Assembly: GCA_963210315.1 (NCBI GenBank)
Contig: OY723251.1
Span: 558,001-622,000 of the forward strand
Length of the DNA stretch: 64,000 bases
Reading direction: 5' to 3'
DNA from: Rhynchopus euleeides
Lineage: Eukaryota > Euglenozoa > Diplonemea > Diplonemida > Diplonemidae
This document shows positions 28,099 through 37,057 of this stretch, piece by piece. The translations under genes and the position numbers were made by a program. Below the pieces are notes generated by a model. That model made no database searches and had not been told where the DNA came from. It saw only the letters and a program-made list of their open reading frames with translations. Each line of letters begins with the position of its first letter. Position 1 is the first letter of the stretch.

Positions 28099-29976
28099 TC
28101 AGGACGGGCAGCACGGGAACATCCCCCGCACCCGCTGCTTCGCACCCTCACCCGCATCCTCCATGCTGGCAGCCTCCCCTACAGCCTTCGCCGTGACATC
28201 CCCCGCCTGCACAGCCGACGCCGCGTCGCCCAGGGCGCCCCGCCCACCAGCACCCCCCTCCTCCGCCCCGCCAGCCAGCGCCGCGCCGATGCCGGAGAAC
28301 GCCAGGGAGGCGGCTTTCTTTCCCGGGCTGCCCTCCTTCCCCCCGCCGCCCCCATCCTCGCCGGGCGACACCGCCGCGCCGATGCCGGAGAACGCTAGGG
28401 AGGCGGCTTTCTTGCCTGGGCTGCCCTCCTTCCCCCCGCCGCCCCCGTCCTCTCCAGGCGACAGCGCCGCACCGATGCCGGAGAACGCCAGCGACGCCGC
28501 CTGCTTCGCCAGATCCTCCCTGGTGCCCGCATCCTTCCCGCCTTTGCCAGGCGCCACCGCAGCGCCAAGGCCTGTCGCTGCCAGAGACCCGGCCTGCCTG
28601 AGCAGGTCGTTCTCCACGACATCCCCCAACACCCCACCCACCTCCGGGGGCAGCTCCGCGCCCAGGCGGGACACCGCGAGGGAGGCCGCCTGCTCCAGCA
28701 GGCGGTCGGCAGGTGCCCCCTCCCCCTCCTCCCCCTCTCCCGCACCACCCTCAGCCCCCCACAGCGCAAACGAGCCTGCCTGCCGTTCGGCTGGGCTGCC
28801 CCTTTGACACCCGTGGCCTGCCTCCTCATCAGGCGAGAGGGCTGCGCCGATGCCGGTGAGGGCCAGCGACGCAGCCTGCTGGAGCAGCTCGCCCTTCGCT
28901 GCGCCCTTCTTGCTTTTTCTCGGGGCGGCACCTCCGACAGCGGGGCCTGCAGGTGGGCCGGGGGCAGGTTTCCCTCTCTCTTGCATGGGTGCAGCTGCGC
29001 GCTCCAGAGCCCGGTGGGGTGATGTGGGCAGTGCCTCCCTGCTGAGGCGCGCGGGGCTGGCGGGTGTTGGGCCCAACGCTGCGGCGCGCCGGCAGAGCTG
29101 CTGCTGCGTCACCCACGCCCCGTCCTCCAGGCGTGTCCCCTCTCCGGGGGGGAGGGTCTGCGAGAGGTTCTGCAGGGCTGCTGTGGATGTTGGGTCCAGC
29201 GCGATGGCGCGCTTGTAGAGCTGCTGGCGTGTCATCCACGTCCCGTCCTCCAGGCGTGTCCCCCCTTCGGATGGGGGGAGGGCGGCGCCCAGGCTGGCGA
29301 AGGCGGAGGCGAGGCGGGGGTCCAGCGCGATGGCGCGTTTGAAGAGCTGCTGCTGTGGCAGCGGCGTGCCGTTCTCCATCACCGCGGTCCCCCCGGGGGG
29401 GAGGGCGCGGCCCAGGTGGTTGTAGGCGGGGGCGCAGGCCGGGTCCAGTGTGATGGCGTGTTGCAGGAGCTCGACTTGGGACATCCACGTCCCGTCCTCC
29501 ATCAGCGCCTCCTCGTCGGGCGAGAGTGCGGCGCCGAGGTTGGCGAATGCGATGGCGAAGTTCCAATCCAGGGATATCGCGCGCTGATACAGCTGCTGGC
29601 GGGTCATCCGCATCCCGTCCTCCAGCCGTGCCTCCTCACCGGGCAGGAGTGTGGCCCCGAGGTTGTTGAAGGCATGGGCGGATCGTCTGTCCAGCGCGAT
29701 GGCGCGTTTGTAGAGCTGCTGCTGCGACATCCACGCCCCGTCCTCCAGGCGGACACCTTCGCCAGGCGGGAGGGTCTGCGCGAGGTTGTTAAAGGCAGGG
29801 ACGCACTTTGAGTTCAACGCGATGGCACGTTTGTAGAGCTGCTGCTGCGTCATCCACGTCCCGTCATCAAGCTGAATCTCCTCGCCAGGCGAAAGGGTCT
29901 GCGCAAGGTTGTTAAAGGCAGTGGCGAAGCTCGGGTTCGCCGCAATCGCACGCTTGTAGTAGTCCTGCCTCGACAT
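28099..29976 (-). CDS. TPR-like tandem-repeat protein, 625 aa
   Basis: Starts at the ATG 29976, at the exact beginning of the first repeat, after minus-strand CTTGCAG and GTTCAG acceptor-like sites within 45 nt. Residues 1-330 hold eight repeats of 41-42 residues: Met-Thr/Ser-x-Gln-Gln-Leu-Tyr-Lys-Arg-Ala-Ile-Ala-Leu-Asp, an Ala-x-Asn-Leu-Gly-x-Leu helix, then Pro-Gly-Glu and a Leu-Glu-Asp-Gly-x-Trp turn. Such helical pairs resemble tetratricopeptide repeats with an inserted Asp-Gly loop, a form seen in protists and some intracellular bacteria. After a basic linker (about 330-365), six shorter Ala-rich units (Gln-Ala-Ala-Ser-Leu-Ala-x-Ser-Gly-Ile-Gly-Ala-Ala) run to about 600, separated by Gly/Glu loops. 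Likely a protein-interaction scaffold; partner unknown. The two repeat classes may have grown by unequal exchange. Confidence 0.85.
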   Translation of the reverse strand: MSRQDYYKRAIAANPSFATAFNNLAQTLSPGEEIQLDDGTWMTQQQLYKRAIALNSKCVPAFNNLAQTLPPGEGVRLEDGAWMSQQQLYKRAIALDRRSAHAFNNLGATLLPGEEARLEDGMRMTRQQLYQRAISLDWNFAIAFANLGAALSPDEEALMEDGTWMSQVELLQHAITLDPACAPAYNHLGRALPPGGTAVMENGTPLPQQQLFKRAIALDPRLASAFASLGAALPPSEGGTRLEDGTWMTRQQLYKRAIALDPTSTAALQNLSQTLPPGEGTRLEDGAWVTQQQLCRRAAALGPTPASPARLSREALPTSPHRALERAAAPMQERGKPAPGPPAGPAVGGAAPRKSKKGAAKGELLQQAASLALTGIGAALSPDEEAGHGCQRGSPAERQAGSFALWGAEGGAGEGEEGEGAPADRLLEQAASLAVSRLGAELPPEVGGVLGDVVENDLLRQAGSLAATGLGAAVAPGKGGKDAGTREDLAKQAASLAFSGIGAALSPGEDGGGGGKEGSPGKKAASLAFSGIGAAVSPGEDGGGGGKEGSPGKKAASLAFSGIGAALAGGAEEGGAGGRGALGDAASAVQAGDVTAKAVGEAASMEDAGEGAKQRVRGMFPCCPS

Positions 29977-30894
29977 CCTCTCTCACCCCGCTGAACAGGC
30001 GTTGCCCCTGCAAGGGCCACACACCATCCGGCACGTCCGCCTGTTGCATGGGGGTGGGATGTGTGGTCGTCAAAAGTGAAGATCAGGCCACCCCGACACC
30101 ACCCAGCAGCAGTGCGACTGACAAGCCCCGGTTGGGGAACAGATTGGCTGTCATGAAACCAGCGGCGCAACAAGGGGCGGGGCAGGGCAGGGCGGGCCCA
30201 ACACCACACAGGCAAAGCCTTTCCAGACAGCTGCACGTTACCAGGGCGGTAGGGCGAAGAGACGCTGCGTACCCCCAGGCCTATTAGGCCTCCCTTTGCC
30301 CCCTGTACTGCCATAGGCACCCACAACAGTACGGAGCACGCGGCAGCGCTGATGGCATCGGGAAGATCCTCGAGGCACAGCACCCACCCCAAGTGGAAAC
30401 CGGGGCAGGCCGACGGATACCTGCACAGACGTTGCTGCAGGAGGAAATAAGCAAATAAGCAAATAGGATACACGCGTGGCTATACATGATGGAGGGTGGT
30501 GCTGCAGAGGAAGGCAAGGCACAGAGAGCCCTCGCCCCTCCCCTTCCCTCACCACACAGGCGTGTGGTGGCAGTATGCCGTGTGGGTAAAAGGGGGGCAA
30601 ATCGCACGCACATTGAAGTGGGGGCGAAGCCTGGTTCAAGGGTATTCAGATGCGCACTCAAGCACAGTAAGGATTGGGGGGGGAAGGGGGGGTGGAGAAC
30701 CCAGCACCAATGCACAGAATGTGAAACCCGCAAACCCGCAAAAAAAAAGACAAGGCGTTGTCTGTGCGCCAAACCCAGACAACAGCGCCTGAGTGGGGAG
30801 CAAATCCGAGAGAAGCAAAGTGCAGACGGAGCCGACCCTCCCCCCCCCCCCCCCTTCGAACGATTTGAACGATTTTTGGCCGTGCACATAATGC
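29977..30894. other. Intergenic region upstream of the TPR-like gene
   Basis: No convincing gene. It contains two AAACCCGCA units (30725-30742) and a GCGTTGTCTGTGCGCCAAAC segment at about 30756, which recurs inverted at about 35562-35582 as GTTTGGCGCACAAGCAACGC, plus a run of 15 C at about 30839-30854. Confidence 0.5.
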
Positions 30895-31055
30895 CCCCCT
30901 GGTGAGAGGGGGCGCTGTTTCGTGTTCTTCTTCAGGGGGTCTTCGCTGGTCGTTATGCTTCGTTACTCTTCGTCAGTTTTCACCTAGTTTCCTTGGGAAA
31001 TGCACCAAAAATGCACTGACAATCACCCCGCAGCGAAGACCCCCCTCTCACACTC
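30895..31055. repeat. Fold-back element with AGGGGGTCTTCGCTG arms
   Basis: CAGGGGGTCTTCGCTG (about 30935-30950) pairs with CAGCGAAGACCCCCCT (about 31031-31046). The interior contains TTCGTTACTCTTCGTCAG, resembling the end of repeat D1. Confidence 0.65.
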
Positions 31056-31159
31056 TACTCCAGACTAGATGCAGCGGACGTGGAAACGCAGCTGAAGATG
31101 CACCACCATACCCCCCTCATTCTCCTCAACGATTTGCCTTGCCGATGTCCCCCACCCCC

Positions 31160-31235
31160 CCCTCTTCCCCCAGACGACAGAACCCGCTGCGCCAACCCCC
31201 CCCCCCCCCCACCAAGGCAGCCACAGCACGACAGG
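31160..31235 (-). repeat. Degenerate SINE-like repeat S1, copy 3
   Basis: On the minus strand: CTGTCGTGCTGTGGCTGCC, TTGGTGG, a long G-run, then TTGGCGCAGCGGGTTCTGTC. The A-box-like core is altered and split by the homopolymer. It lies just beyond the 3' end of the coiled-coil gene. Confidence 0.45.
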
Positions 31236-31348
31236 CACCGCCACCCCCCCCTCTCTCCTAACAACGTGACAACAGGGAATACACTCCTCCTTCTTCCCCT
31301 TTCCAAACCACCGCCACCCTCCAACGCGACCTACTAACTCCGCCCTCC

Positions 31349-34300
31349 CTACAGCGTCAGGCTGAAGCAATCTGACGCAGGAGGGGATGTATTGAGTGTG
31401 GTCTTGGTGTTGTGCCGTGTCGGGAAGTGTGTCCTCTGCGGCTTGAGGTTCATCGTGCGGATCACCGAATCCCTTCTTCCGATGCGGAAGGCCGCCGCCG
31501 CTATCGCCTCCGCCCTCCCCAACGGGTCGTCAACGCTCGCTATCCCGGGCACCACCGGCAGGGGCTGCGCCTGCGCCAGCAGCGCCGCATCCGGCAAACA
31601 GAACTGAACCGGAGGAGGCCCCGCCACCGAATCCCGCCCCACCCGACACGCCGGGAAGAGCGCACGCGGCTTCCGCCCGGGCCGCACCGCCTCGTCGGGG
31701 AGCGTGATGTCCACCATCGCGAGAGAGGGCTGCCCGCAGCCGTCTCCCCCACCTCCCCCAACCCCAGCCCCCACCTCCGCCGTGGAGGAGGAGGCGGTGC
31801 CGAGGGCACCCTTATCCCTCTGCCCGGGCACTGCGGAGCAGACGTGGGGCGCGATGGGGGCAATCTGGGGGAGGGCAGCGGAGGCGACGCATGGGCTCGC
31901 GGGGGGGTCGGAGCCGTAGGCGCTGTCCCCTTCGTCCTCATCGCTGTCGCCGTACTCCTCGGTGTCGAGGGGGCGGCCTGTCAGGCGGGCCCCGCGGCGC
32001 GATGTGAGCTCGTGGATAATTCGGGTCGCGCCCCGGATCCGATCCGCGCAGGGGCTCCCAGAATCAGCAGCGGGGTCGGCCGCATCGGGCCCCCTGCACC
32101 CGCTGGATGCCGGGTTCCCCGCCCGCCTCCCGGCATCGGCTGTCGTGGGCAGCCGGTTGGACAGCGCGGTGAACTTCTTCATAAACTCATCCTTCGGGAT
32201 CCCCTGCTGCCCCTCCGCACCCCCGCTGGGGTTCCCCAGAGTCGCCCGCCGCATCGGGGATGCCGTGCGGTGCGCAGGGCTGCTGAGAGACCAGCTCCGG
32301 AGGCGCGATAGGGCTGCGCTGTTTACATCCGGAGAAGCGTCCCGATCAGGGTGGGGGACCCCCCTGTTGTGGAATGATGTGGATATGAAGTCATCCAGAA
32401 TCGCGAGCTTCTGCGTGAGCCAGTAGAGGTGTTTTGTGTCCCTCCCGACAAGATGCGCAGCCTCCTGCTCGCATTCGACGAGCCGCTTGAGCAGCGGCAG
32501 CTCGAAATTCTGCGTGTTGGACATCGCCTGCAGCTTCCTCTCCCACCGCCTTCTCCGGAAGGATAACATGCTGTCCAGCTTCACCTTCTCCGCCTCAGAG
32601 ACAAACACGGCTCTGCTGGGCCCAGAGCTCCCACCTGTGTTCCTCCTTGTAGGCCTCCTCTGGAGGAAGCGGAGGAAATCCTGGAGAAGACCCACCTCCC
32701 GCCCAGCGGAGTCTCTCCCGATGTTGCCAAGCCTGTCTATAAGCCCTGCGGCTCTGCCGCAGATAAACCGCATCTCATCGGTGTTGGTTAGCCCTGCTCC
32801 TTCGGAGATTATCTCTTCGCAAATCGACTGGATCCGCTTGGCCTCCGCCTCGGCCAGCCTCGGGGAGGCGGGTGGGACAGATTTTGCAGCCGCGACCTCC
32901 GCGGCCTGGGTGATGGCGGCGGCGGCGGCGGAGGCGGTGGCGGATTTTGCCTTCTCCAGGGCAACCGCATGGCTCCTCTTGAGGGAATCGAACTCCGCAG
33001 CCATGCTCTCGTTTTCCCTCTGGAGTTCTGCCCGCCCAGCCTCCGCGGCAGAGAGGCTGGCCTGAAGCGACTCCATCACCTCATTCTGCCTCGCAACATC
33101 CGCCTGCAGGTCTGTGATCTGCTGCCGCAGATCCGCAGTCATCTCCTCAAACCTGCTCTGCATTGTGGCAGCTTCCTGCTTCAGCTCCGCATGCGACACC
33201 GCCATATCCTCCACCCCTAGCAAGGCCCTCCCCAGAGCAGGCAGGGCCATCTGCAAGCTGGGGTGCGCCTCCGTCAGCTTGACGTTAAACAGGCTATACC
33301 TTGCTGGCTTACCCGCTGCTCTTGGAGAAGATAATTCACCGCCCCCACCCCCCACCTGTGGATCCGAAGGGAGCGGTGTGCCGCCAAAGGAGGACTCTGC
33401 CTCAGCCTCCAGCATTCTATCGCGAATCTCCGTGGTGGTTTGCCCGAAGGCATCGAGGTTGAAACCACCCAGCTGTGACTCGATCTTCGAGGGGAGCCCC
33501 TCCAACACCATCTCGTAAGACTGGAGAGCTGCATCGCTTTCCGCAACGTTTGCCTCCGCCTCAGCAAGACGTGACTCGAGTCCCGTGATATGATCACTCA
33601 TTTTCTGTATGCCGTTTTGGAAGAGGTCGGATGACATGGAGGTCATGTCACCCACAGCATCACGGAGAAGCGACTTCACGGAGGAGGCAAAGGTGGAATA
33701 CTCGGAGACGACCTGTGTGGTGGCGGTGCGGGCGTCGATGAGGCTGTCCGGCGAGATCATCGTGTCGAGCCTCTGTGACAGAGATGCCACCTCGTCGTAG
33801 AGTGAGTTGATCTTCGCATCCTTCTGCCTGATGGACTGGCGCAGGGCTTCGGACTCCCTGCGGAGCTTGTCAACCAGGCGCTGCAGCTTGTCGGATTGGA
33901 GGATCGACTTCAAATCCCCCCCGTCGCCCTTCCCATCGCGAGGGGAGTCCGCTTCATTCGATTCCAGCTGCTCCTGTTTCTTCATCACCCACTGCATCAT
34001 CATCATCGGGGTATTGGCTTTGCTGTTCACCTGCGAATATATATCCTTCAGCATTTTATACTTTGTCTCCTTCACCTTCAACTCTTCAGTATACACCGTG
34101 CTGGTATATTTCTTCTTATAGTCCGACGCAGTCGTCTCCGAATCGGACAGCTTGTCTGTGAGTGTGTAGACCGACTCCTGGAGCTCTTCGATCCTCCTCC
34201 GCATCTTCGCGCACATCCCCTCCTCCCTCCGGAGGACGAGGCGCAGCTCCCGCTCCTTCTGCTGGATAACCTTCTGCGCTGTCTGTAGCTGCTTTTCGTC

Positions 34301-34750
34301 GACTATCCTCTGGAGGCGCAGCTTCTCGACGTCTTTCAGGAACCTCGGGGAGGAGTGTCCCGGGGACCCCTGCTGCTGCATCTGATGCTCCAGCGTGCGC
34401 AGCTCGGAATTGATTGCCGCGACATTCGAAGCTTCATCCCCTATATACCTCGCAGGGACAGAGAAGATAGAGCTGTGCCTCCGTAGCGCGGTGTCCCCCG
34501 GGTCATACTCCCTCCTCAAAGGCCCGGCGTGGCTGCCAGTGATGGTTACGCCTCGCTTCCCGCCCTGCGAAGGCGAGGGGTGATGCACGCCAGGGGTTTG
34601 GGATGTCGGGGAACCCGCCGAGCCCCCCTCCACAGCCGAGGCGTCCGGAGGGGTTGCCGGGGTGGTGGAAACCGCAGTGACGCCACCCGCACCAACCTTC
34701 AGCGCGGTGAGCTTTGCAGCGGCTTTCTTGATCCGCTTTTTTGGAGGCAT
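31349..34750 (-). CDS. Long coiled-coil protein, 1,133 aa, function unknown
   Basis: The ATG at 34750 follows a C-rich leader and a CTGTCAG acceptor-like site on the minus strand. The N-terminus is basic (Pro-Pro-Lys-Lys-Arg-Ile-Lys-Lys), a possible nuclear or microtubule-binding signal, followed by a Ser/Pro-rich segment to about residue 110. Heptad-rich coiled coil spans about 115-420 and 500-660, with an Asp/Ser/Gly-rich break near 440-490. A helical, Arg-rich region (about 660-800) precedes a low-complexity acidic and Pro/Gly-rich tail. No motor, kinase or known domain is visible. The architecture suits a cytoskeletal, flagellar or centrosomal structural protein. The frame is intact with no stop or frameshift over 3.4 kb. 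Confidence 0.88.
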   Translation of the reverse strand: MPPKKRIKKAAAKLTALKVGAGGVTAVSTTPATPPDASAVEGGSAGSPTSQTPGVHHPSPSQGGKRGVTITGSHAGPLRREYDPGDTALRRHSSIFSVPARYIGDEASNVAAINSELRTLEHQMQQQGSPGHSSPRFLKDVEKLRLQRIVDEKQLQTAQKVIQQKERELRLVLRREEGMCAKMRRRIEELQESVYTLTDKLSDSETTASDYKKKYTSTVYTEELKVKETKYKMLKDIYSQVNSKANTPMMMMQWVMKKQEQLESNEADSPRDGKGDGGDLKSILQSDKLQRLVDKLRRESEALRQSIRQKDAKINSLYDEVASLSQRLDTMISPDSLIDARTATTQVVSEYSTFASSVKSLLRDAVGDMTSMSSDLFQNGIQKMSDHITGLESRLAEAEANVAESDAALQSYEMVLEGLPSKIESQLGGFNLDAFGQTTTEIRDRMLEAEAESSFGGTPLPSDPQVGGGGGELSSPRAAGKPARYSLFNVKLTEAHPSLQMALPALGRALLGVEDMAVSHAELKQEAATMQSRFEEMTADLRQQITDLQADVARQNEVMESLQASLSAAEAGRAELQRENESMAAEFDSLKRSHAVALEKAKSATASAAAAAITQAAEVAAAKSVPPASPRLAEAEAKRIQSICEEIISEGAGLTNTDEMRFICGRAAGLIDRLGNIGRDSAGREVGLLQDFLRFLQRRPTRRNTGGSSGPSRAVFVSEAEKVKLDSMLSFRRRRWERKLQAMSNTQNFELPLLKRLVECEQEAAHLVGRDTKHLYWLTQKLAILDDFISTSFHNRGVPHPDRDASPDVNSAALSRLRSWSLSSPAHRTASPMRRATLGNPSGGAEGQQGIPKDEFMKKFTALSNRLPTTADAGRRAGNPASSGCRGPDAADPAADSGSPCADRIRGATRIIHELTSRRGARLTGRPLDTEEYGDSDEDEGDSAYGSDPPASPCVASAALPQIAPIAPHVCSAVPGQRDKGALGTASSSTAEVGAGVGGGGGDGCGQPSLAMVDITLPDEAVRPGRKPRALFPACRVGRDSVAGPPPVQFCLPDAALLAQAQPLPVVPGIASVDDPLGRAEAIAAAAFRIGRRDSVIRTMNLKPQRTHFPTRHNTKTTLNTSPPASDCFSLTL

Positions 34751-35593
34751 GGCAGTGGGAAGGCGAGGGGTGGGGGGGGGGGGATGGGCTGACAGGGACT
34801 GCCTCCTGTGAAGGGTGGTGGCGGTGGCGGAAGGTTGTGTTGTGAGGGTGATCTGCCCTCTCTCTCAGACAGGGGGGTGTTGGCTATCTCAGATGGGTGG
34901 TGGCAGTGGGGGTTTTGAGTGTCGGGAGAGCGAAAAGCAAAGCCGAGCCTCCCAGCACCTTCTTGCAAGGTGGTGGGTGGGGGGGGGGGGGTGTGGGGGG
35001 GGGGGGGGGGGGGGGGTGGGGTCGTGCAAGAAGAGGGGTCCACAAAATATGCGGGGGTTTTGTATCTCAATTTATCCGAACGATTCTTTGGATCGACACC
35101 CCTTCAGGGAGCAGGGGGGAGGGCCGTCCATAGCAGGCTGCACTCGAAGCGGGTGTCACAGCAGAAGTTGCGGAGAGCCCGCGAGGCTATCACAGCACTA
35201 ATGGGCAATCATCGGGACAGCATTGAGACTGGCTCCACACCGAGCAGGGGTCAGGTGGTGCTCTGCTGCGAGGCAAATAAAGAGAAATCAAGAAGGTGTC
35301 GGGAAGCACGCAAAGGAAAGGAACGTTTTATTTTTTTTACTTCGGGGGCCCTGCACATGCGTGTCGGGTGGGAGGGTATCAACTACTTCGTTAGTAAGGC
35401 AAGGAACGCTTTTTTCACACAGAAACAAGAGACTTGTCGCAGTGAAAAGGATAGTGGGCAGCGCTTTGGTGGGTACAAACACACTATATCTTGCCTTGCT
35501 GATTTGGCTGTGTGTGCATTCACACCAACCTCAGGCAAAACACGTGAGGTTTGTTCACCCGGGTTTGGCGCACAAGCAACGCCCGATATTTTT
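34751..35593. other. Intergenic region with long G-homopolymers
   Basis: No gene is visible. Its main feature is a G-rich tract at 34971-35023. A TTTGGCGCACAAGCAACGC segment near 35563 is shared in inverse with about 30757. Confidence 0.6.
34971..35023 (+). repeat. Poly-G tract (several runs of 9 to more than 20 G)
   Basis: Over about 50 bp almost every base is G, broken by single T. It lies upstream of the coiled-coil gene. It could form G-quadruplexes, and the exact run length may be a sequencing artefact. Confidence 0.9.
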
Positions 35594-36727
35594 CTATGAA
35601 ACCGAAGACACAGCACGCACAGAGACACAACCGCTGTTCTTTGGTGGTATGAATAGAAACCTGCCGCAGAGGCTGAGGGCAATTTCGCTGCCCCGTGAGT
35701 CCACCTTCCCCAGACACTCACCTGTGCTGAGGCGGTACAGCGTGGCGATGCTGGTCATGTCTTGCACTGCAACAACATCACCTGGCTGTGACACAGCAAG
35801 TGCAGCGGGGTAGACTTCCAGCTGCACAGTACGCAGGCAGCTAAGGGAGGTTGTGCACCACACCTTGAGAGATTTGTCATGAGAGCACGACACCAGGTGC
35901 TGCTCGTCGTTGCTCAGGGAGATGCTGGTCACCCAATTAGTGTGTCCATCCAGGGTGTGTGTCTGTGTGAGGGTGCTGATGTCCCACACACGGATCTTAC
36001 TATCCCGCGACCCGCTGAAGATCCTCGTGCCCGACACAGCAAAGATGACAGCACTGGTGTGATCTTTCAGCACTGTGGCGCTCGGTGTGCCCTTCAAATC
36101 CCACACACGCACTTTGCCCTTTTGGTCTCCGGACACCAGACGTCCGCAGTGTGTCCACGCTCCGCTCAATATACTGTGGGTGTTGTGGTCCAGCGTGCAC
36201 ACCTGCTCCCACGTTCCTGTCAGCCACACGCAGATGGTGCCGTCATGAGAGCACGTTGCCAGCCACGTCCCACAGACCGAGAAGGGTGTACAAGGCAATT
36301 GCTTGTTACCGTGTGATAAGTCCACCACCACATCAGCGGTGATGGTGTCAAACACAGTGATGTGCCCACTGCCATCAGCTACTGCACACAACTTCCCACA
36401 CCTCGACAGTGTGATGCACCATATACCGGTATTCTGGATATGTGCAGATGAGTAGGTTGTGGGTGCCTTGACGTGCGGCCAGCGGGGGACGAGCTGGACA
36501 GCACCCCCATCCTCCAGACCCGTGTCGGCGACGCGCAGTGCATCGCCCAGCTCCTCCTCACACCCTTCAAGGTATGCCACCACCGCTGCAGCCTCCAGGG
36601 GGGCGTCGACAGAACCCGCAAACATCTCCTGAAGGGCATCCGCCTTCAGCCCGACCACGGTCCCTCCCTCCGGAACACTGACGACACAGCTGTGCCCGGT
36701 GCCCGAATGCCTCACCGACACATCCAT
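35594..36727 (-). CDS. Ubiquitin-like domain plus seven-bladed WD40 propeller
   Basis: The frame opens at 36802, but the second ATG (36727) begins directly at a beta-grasp-like segment and is chosen, giving 377 residues. Residues 1-85: a ubiquitin-like fold is suggested by alternating strands and an acidic helix. Residues about 95-377 form seven WD40 blades, with recognisable endings such as Ile-Arg-Val-Trp-Asp, Val-Arg-Val-Trp-Asp, Leu-Lys-Val-Trp and Ile-Cys-Val-Trp, and Ser-x-Asp-Gly/Asp-Lys/Asp-Ser turns. The last blade lacks the Trp-Asp. WD40 propellers are binding platforms; with a ubiquitin-like N-terminus it may act in ubiquitin-linked or assembly complexes, but no partner can be named. 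It lies 843 bp downstream (in transcription) of nothing coding and 0.8 kb before the coiled-coil gene on the same strand. Confidence 0.9.
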   Translation of the reverse strand: MDVSVRHSGTGHSCVVSVPEGGTVVGLKADALQEMFAGSVDAPLEAAAVVAYLEGCEEELGDALRVADTGLEDGGAVQLVPRWPHVKAPTTYSSAHIQNTGIWCITLSRCGKLCAVADGSGHITVFDTITADVVVDLSHGNKQLPCTPFSVCGTWLATCSHDGTICVWLTGTWEQVCTLDHNTHSILSGAWTHCGRLVSGDQKGKVRVWDLKGTPSATVLKDHTSAVIFAVSGTRIFSGSRDSKIRVWDISTLTQTHTLDGHTNWVTSISLSNDEQHLVSCSHDKSLKVWCTTSLSCLRTVQLEVYPAALAVSQPGDVVAVQDMTSIATLYRLSTGECLGKVDSRGSEIALSLCGRFLFIPPKNSGCVSVRAVSSVS

Positions 36728-36883
36728 GTTGTGATGCGCAGTGTGCCTGGAACGGGGTGGTGATGGCATGTGTGTTGGCACCCTGCACCTTAACATCCGC
36801 AAACAGATCGGGGAGGGGTATGTGGTGTGTGATGTGACAACCCCCCACTAGCCCCCCTAGCCCCCCCCGTCGTGTTTCTTCCG

Positions 36884-37057
36884 CACGGTGGACTCCCACA
36901 CGTCAGGGTGCACCTTTTTGGGATATCGGAATATCGGGGGTCTGGCGAGGTCCGACCCCCGCGAGCGGGGGTCGTCTGGGCACCAAAAATAGCAGGGCAG
37001 ACTCCCGCTAGCGGGGGTCGCCCAGACCCCCGCTCCAGGGGGTGGGAGTCCACCGTG
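36884..37057. mobile_element. CACGGTGG-type MITE, 174 bp
   Basis: CACGGTGGACTCCCAC at 36884 is mirrored by GTGGGAGTCCACCGTG ending at 37057. The interior carries nested hairpins (CCCCCGCGAGCGGGGG; ACTCCCGCTAGCGGGGG). The outer bases are the same as those of the 3-kb element at 45835-48874, and the internal GCTAGCGGGAG words are also shared. No coding capacity. Confidence 0.85.

Noticed and set aside
31412-32311. Plus-strand 299-codon frame opposite the coiled-coil gene
   Set aside because: Arg/Pro/Gly-rich antisense text of GC-rich coding DNA with no ordered segment.
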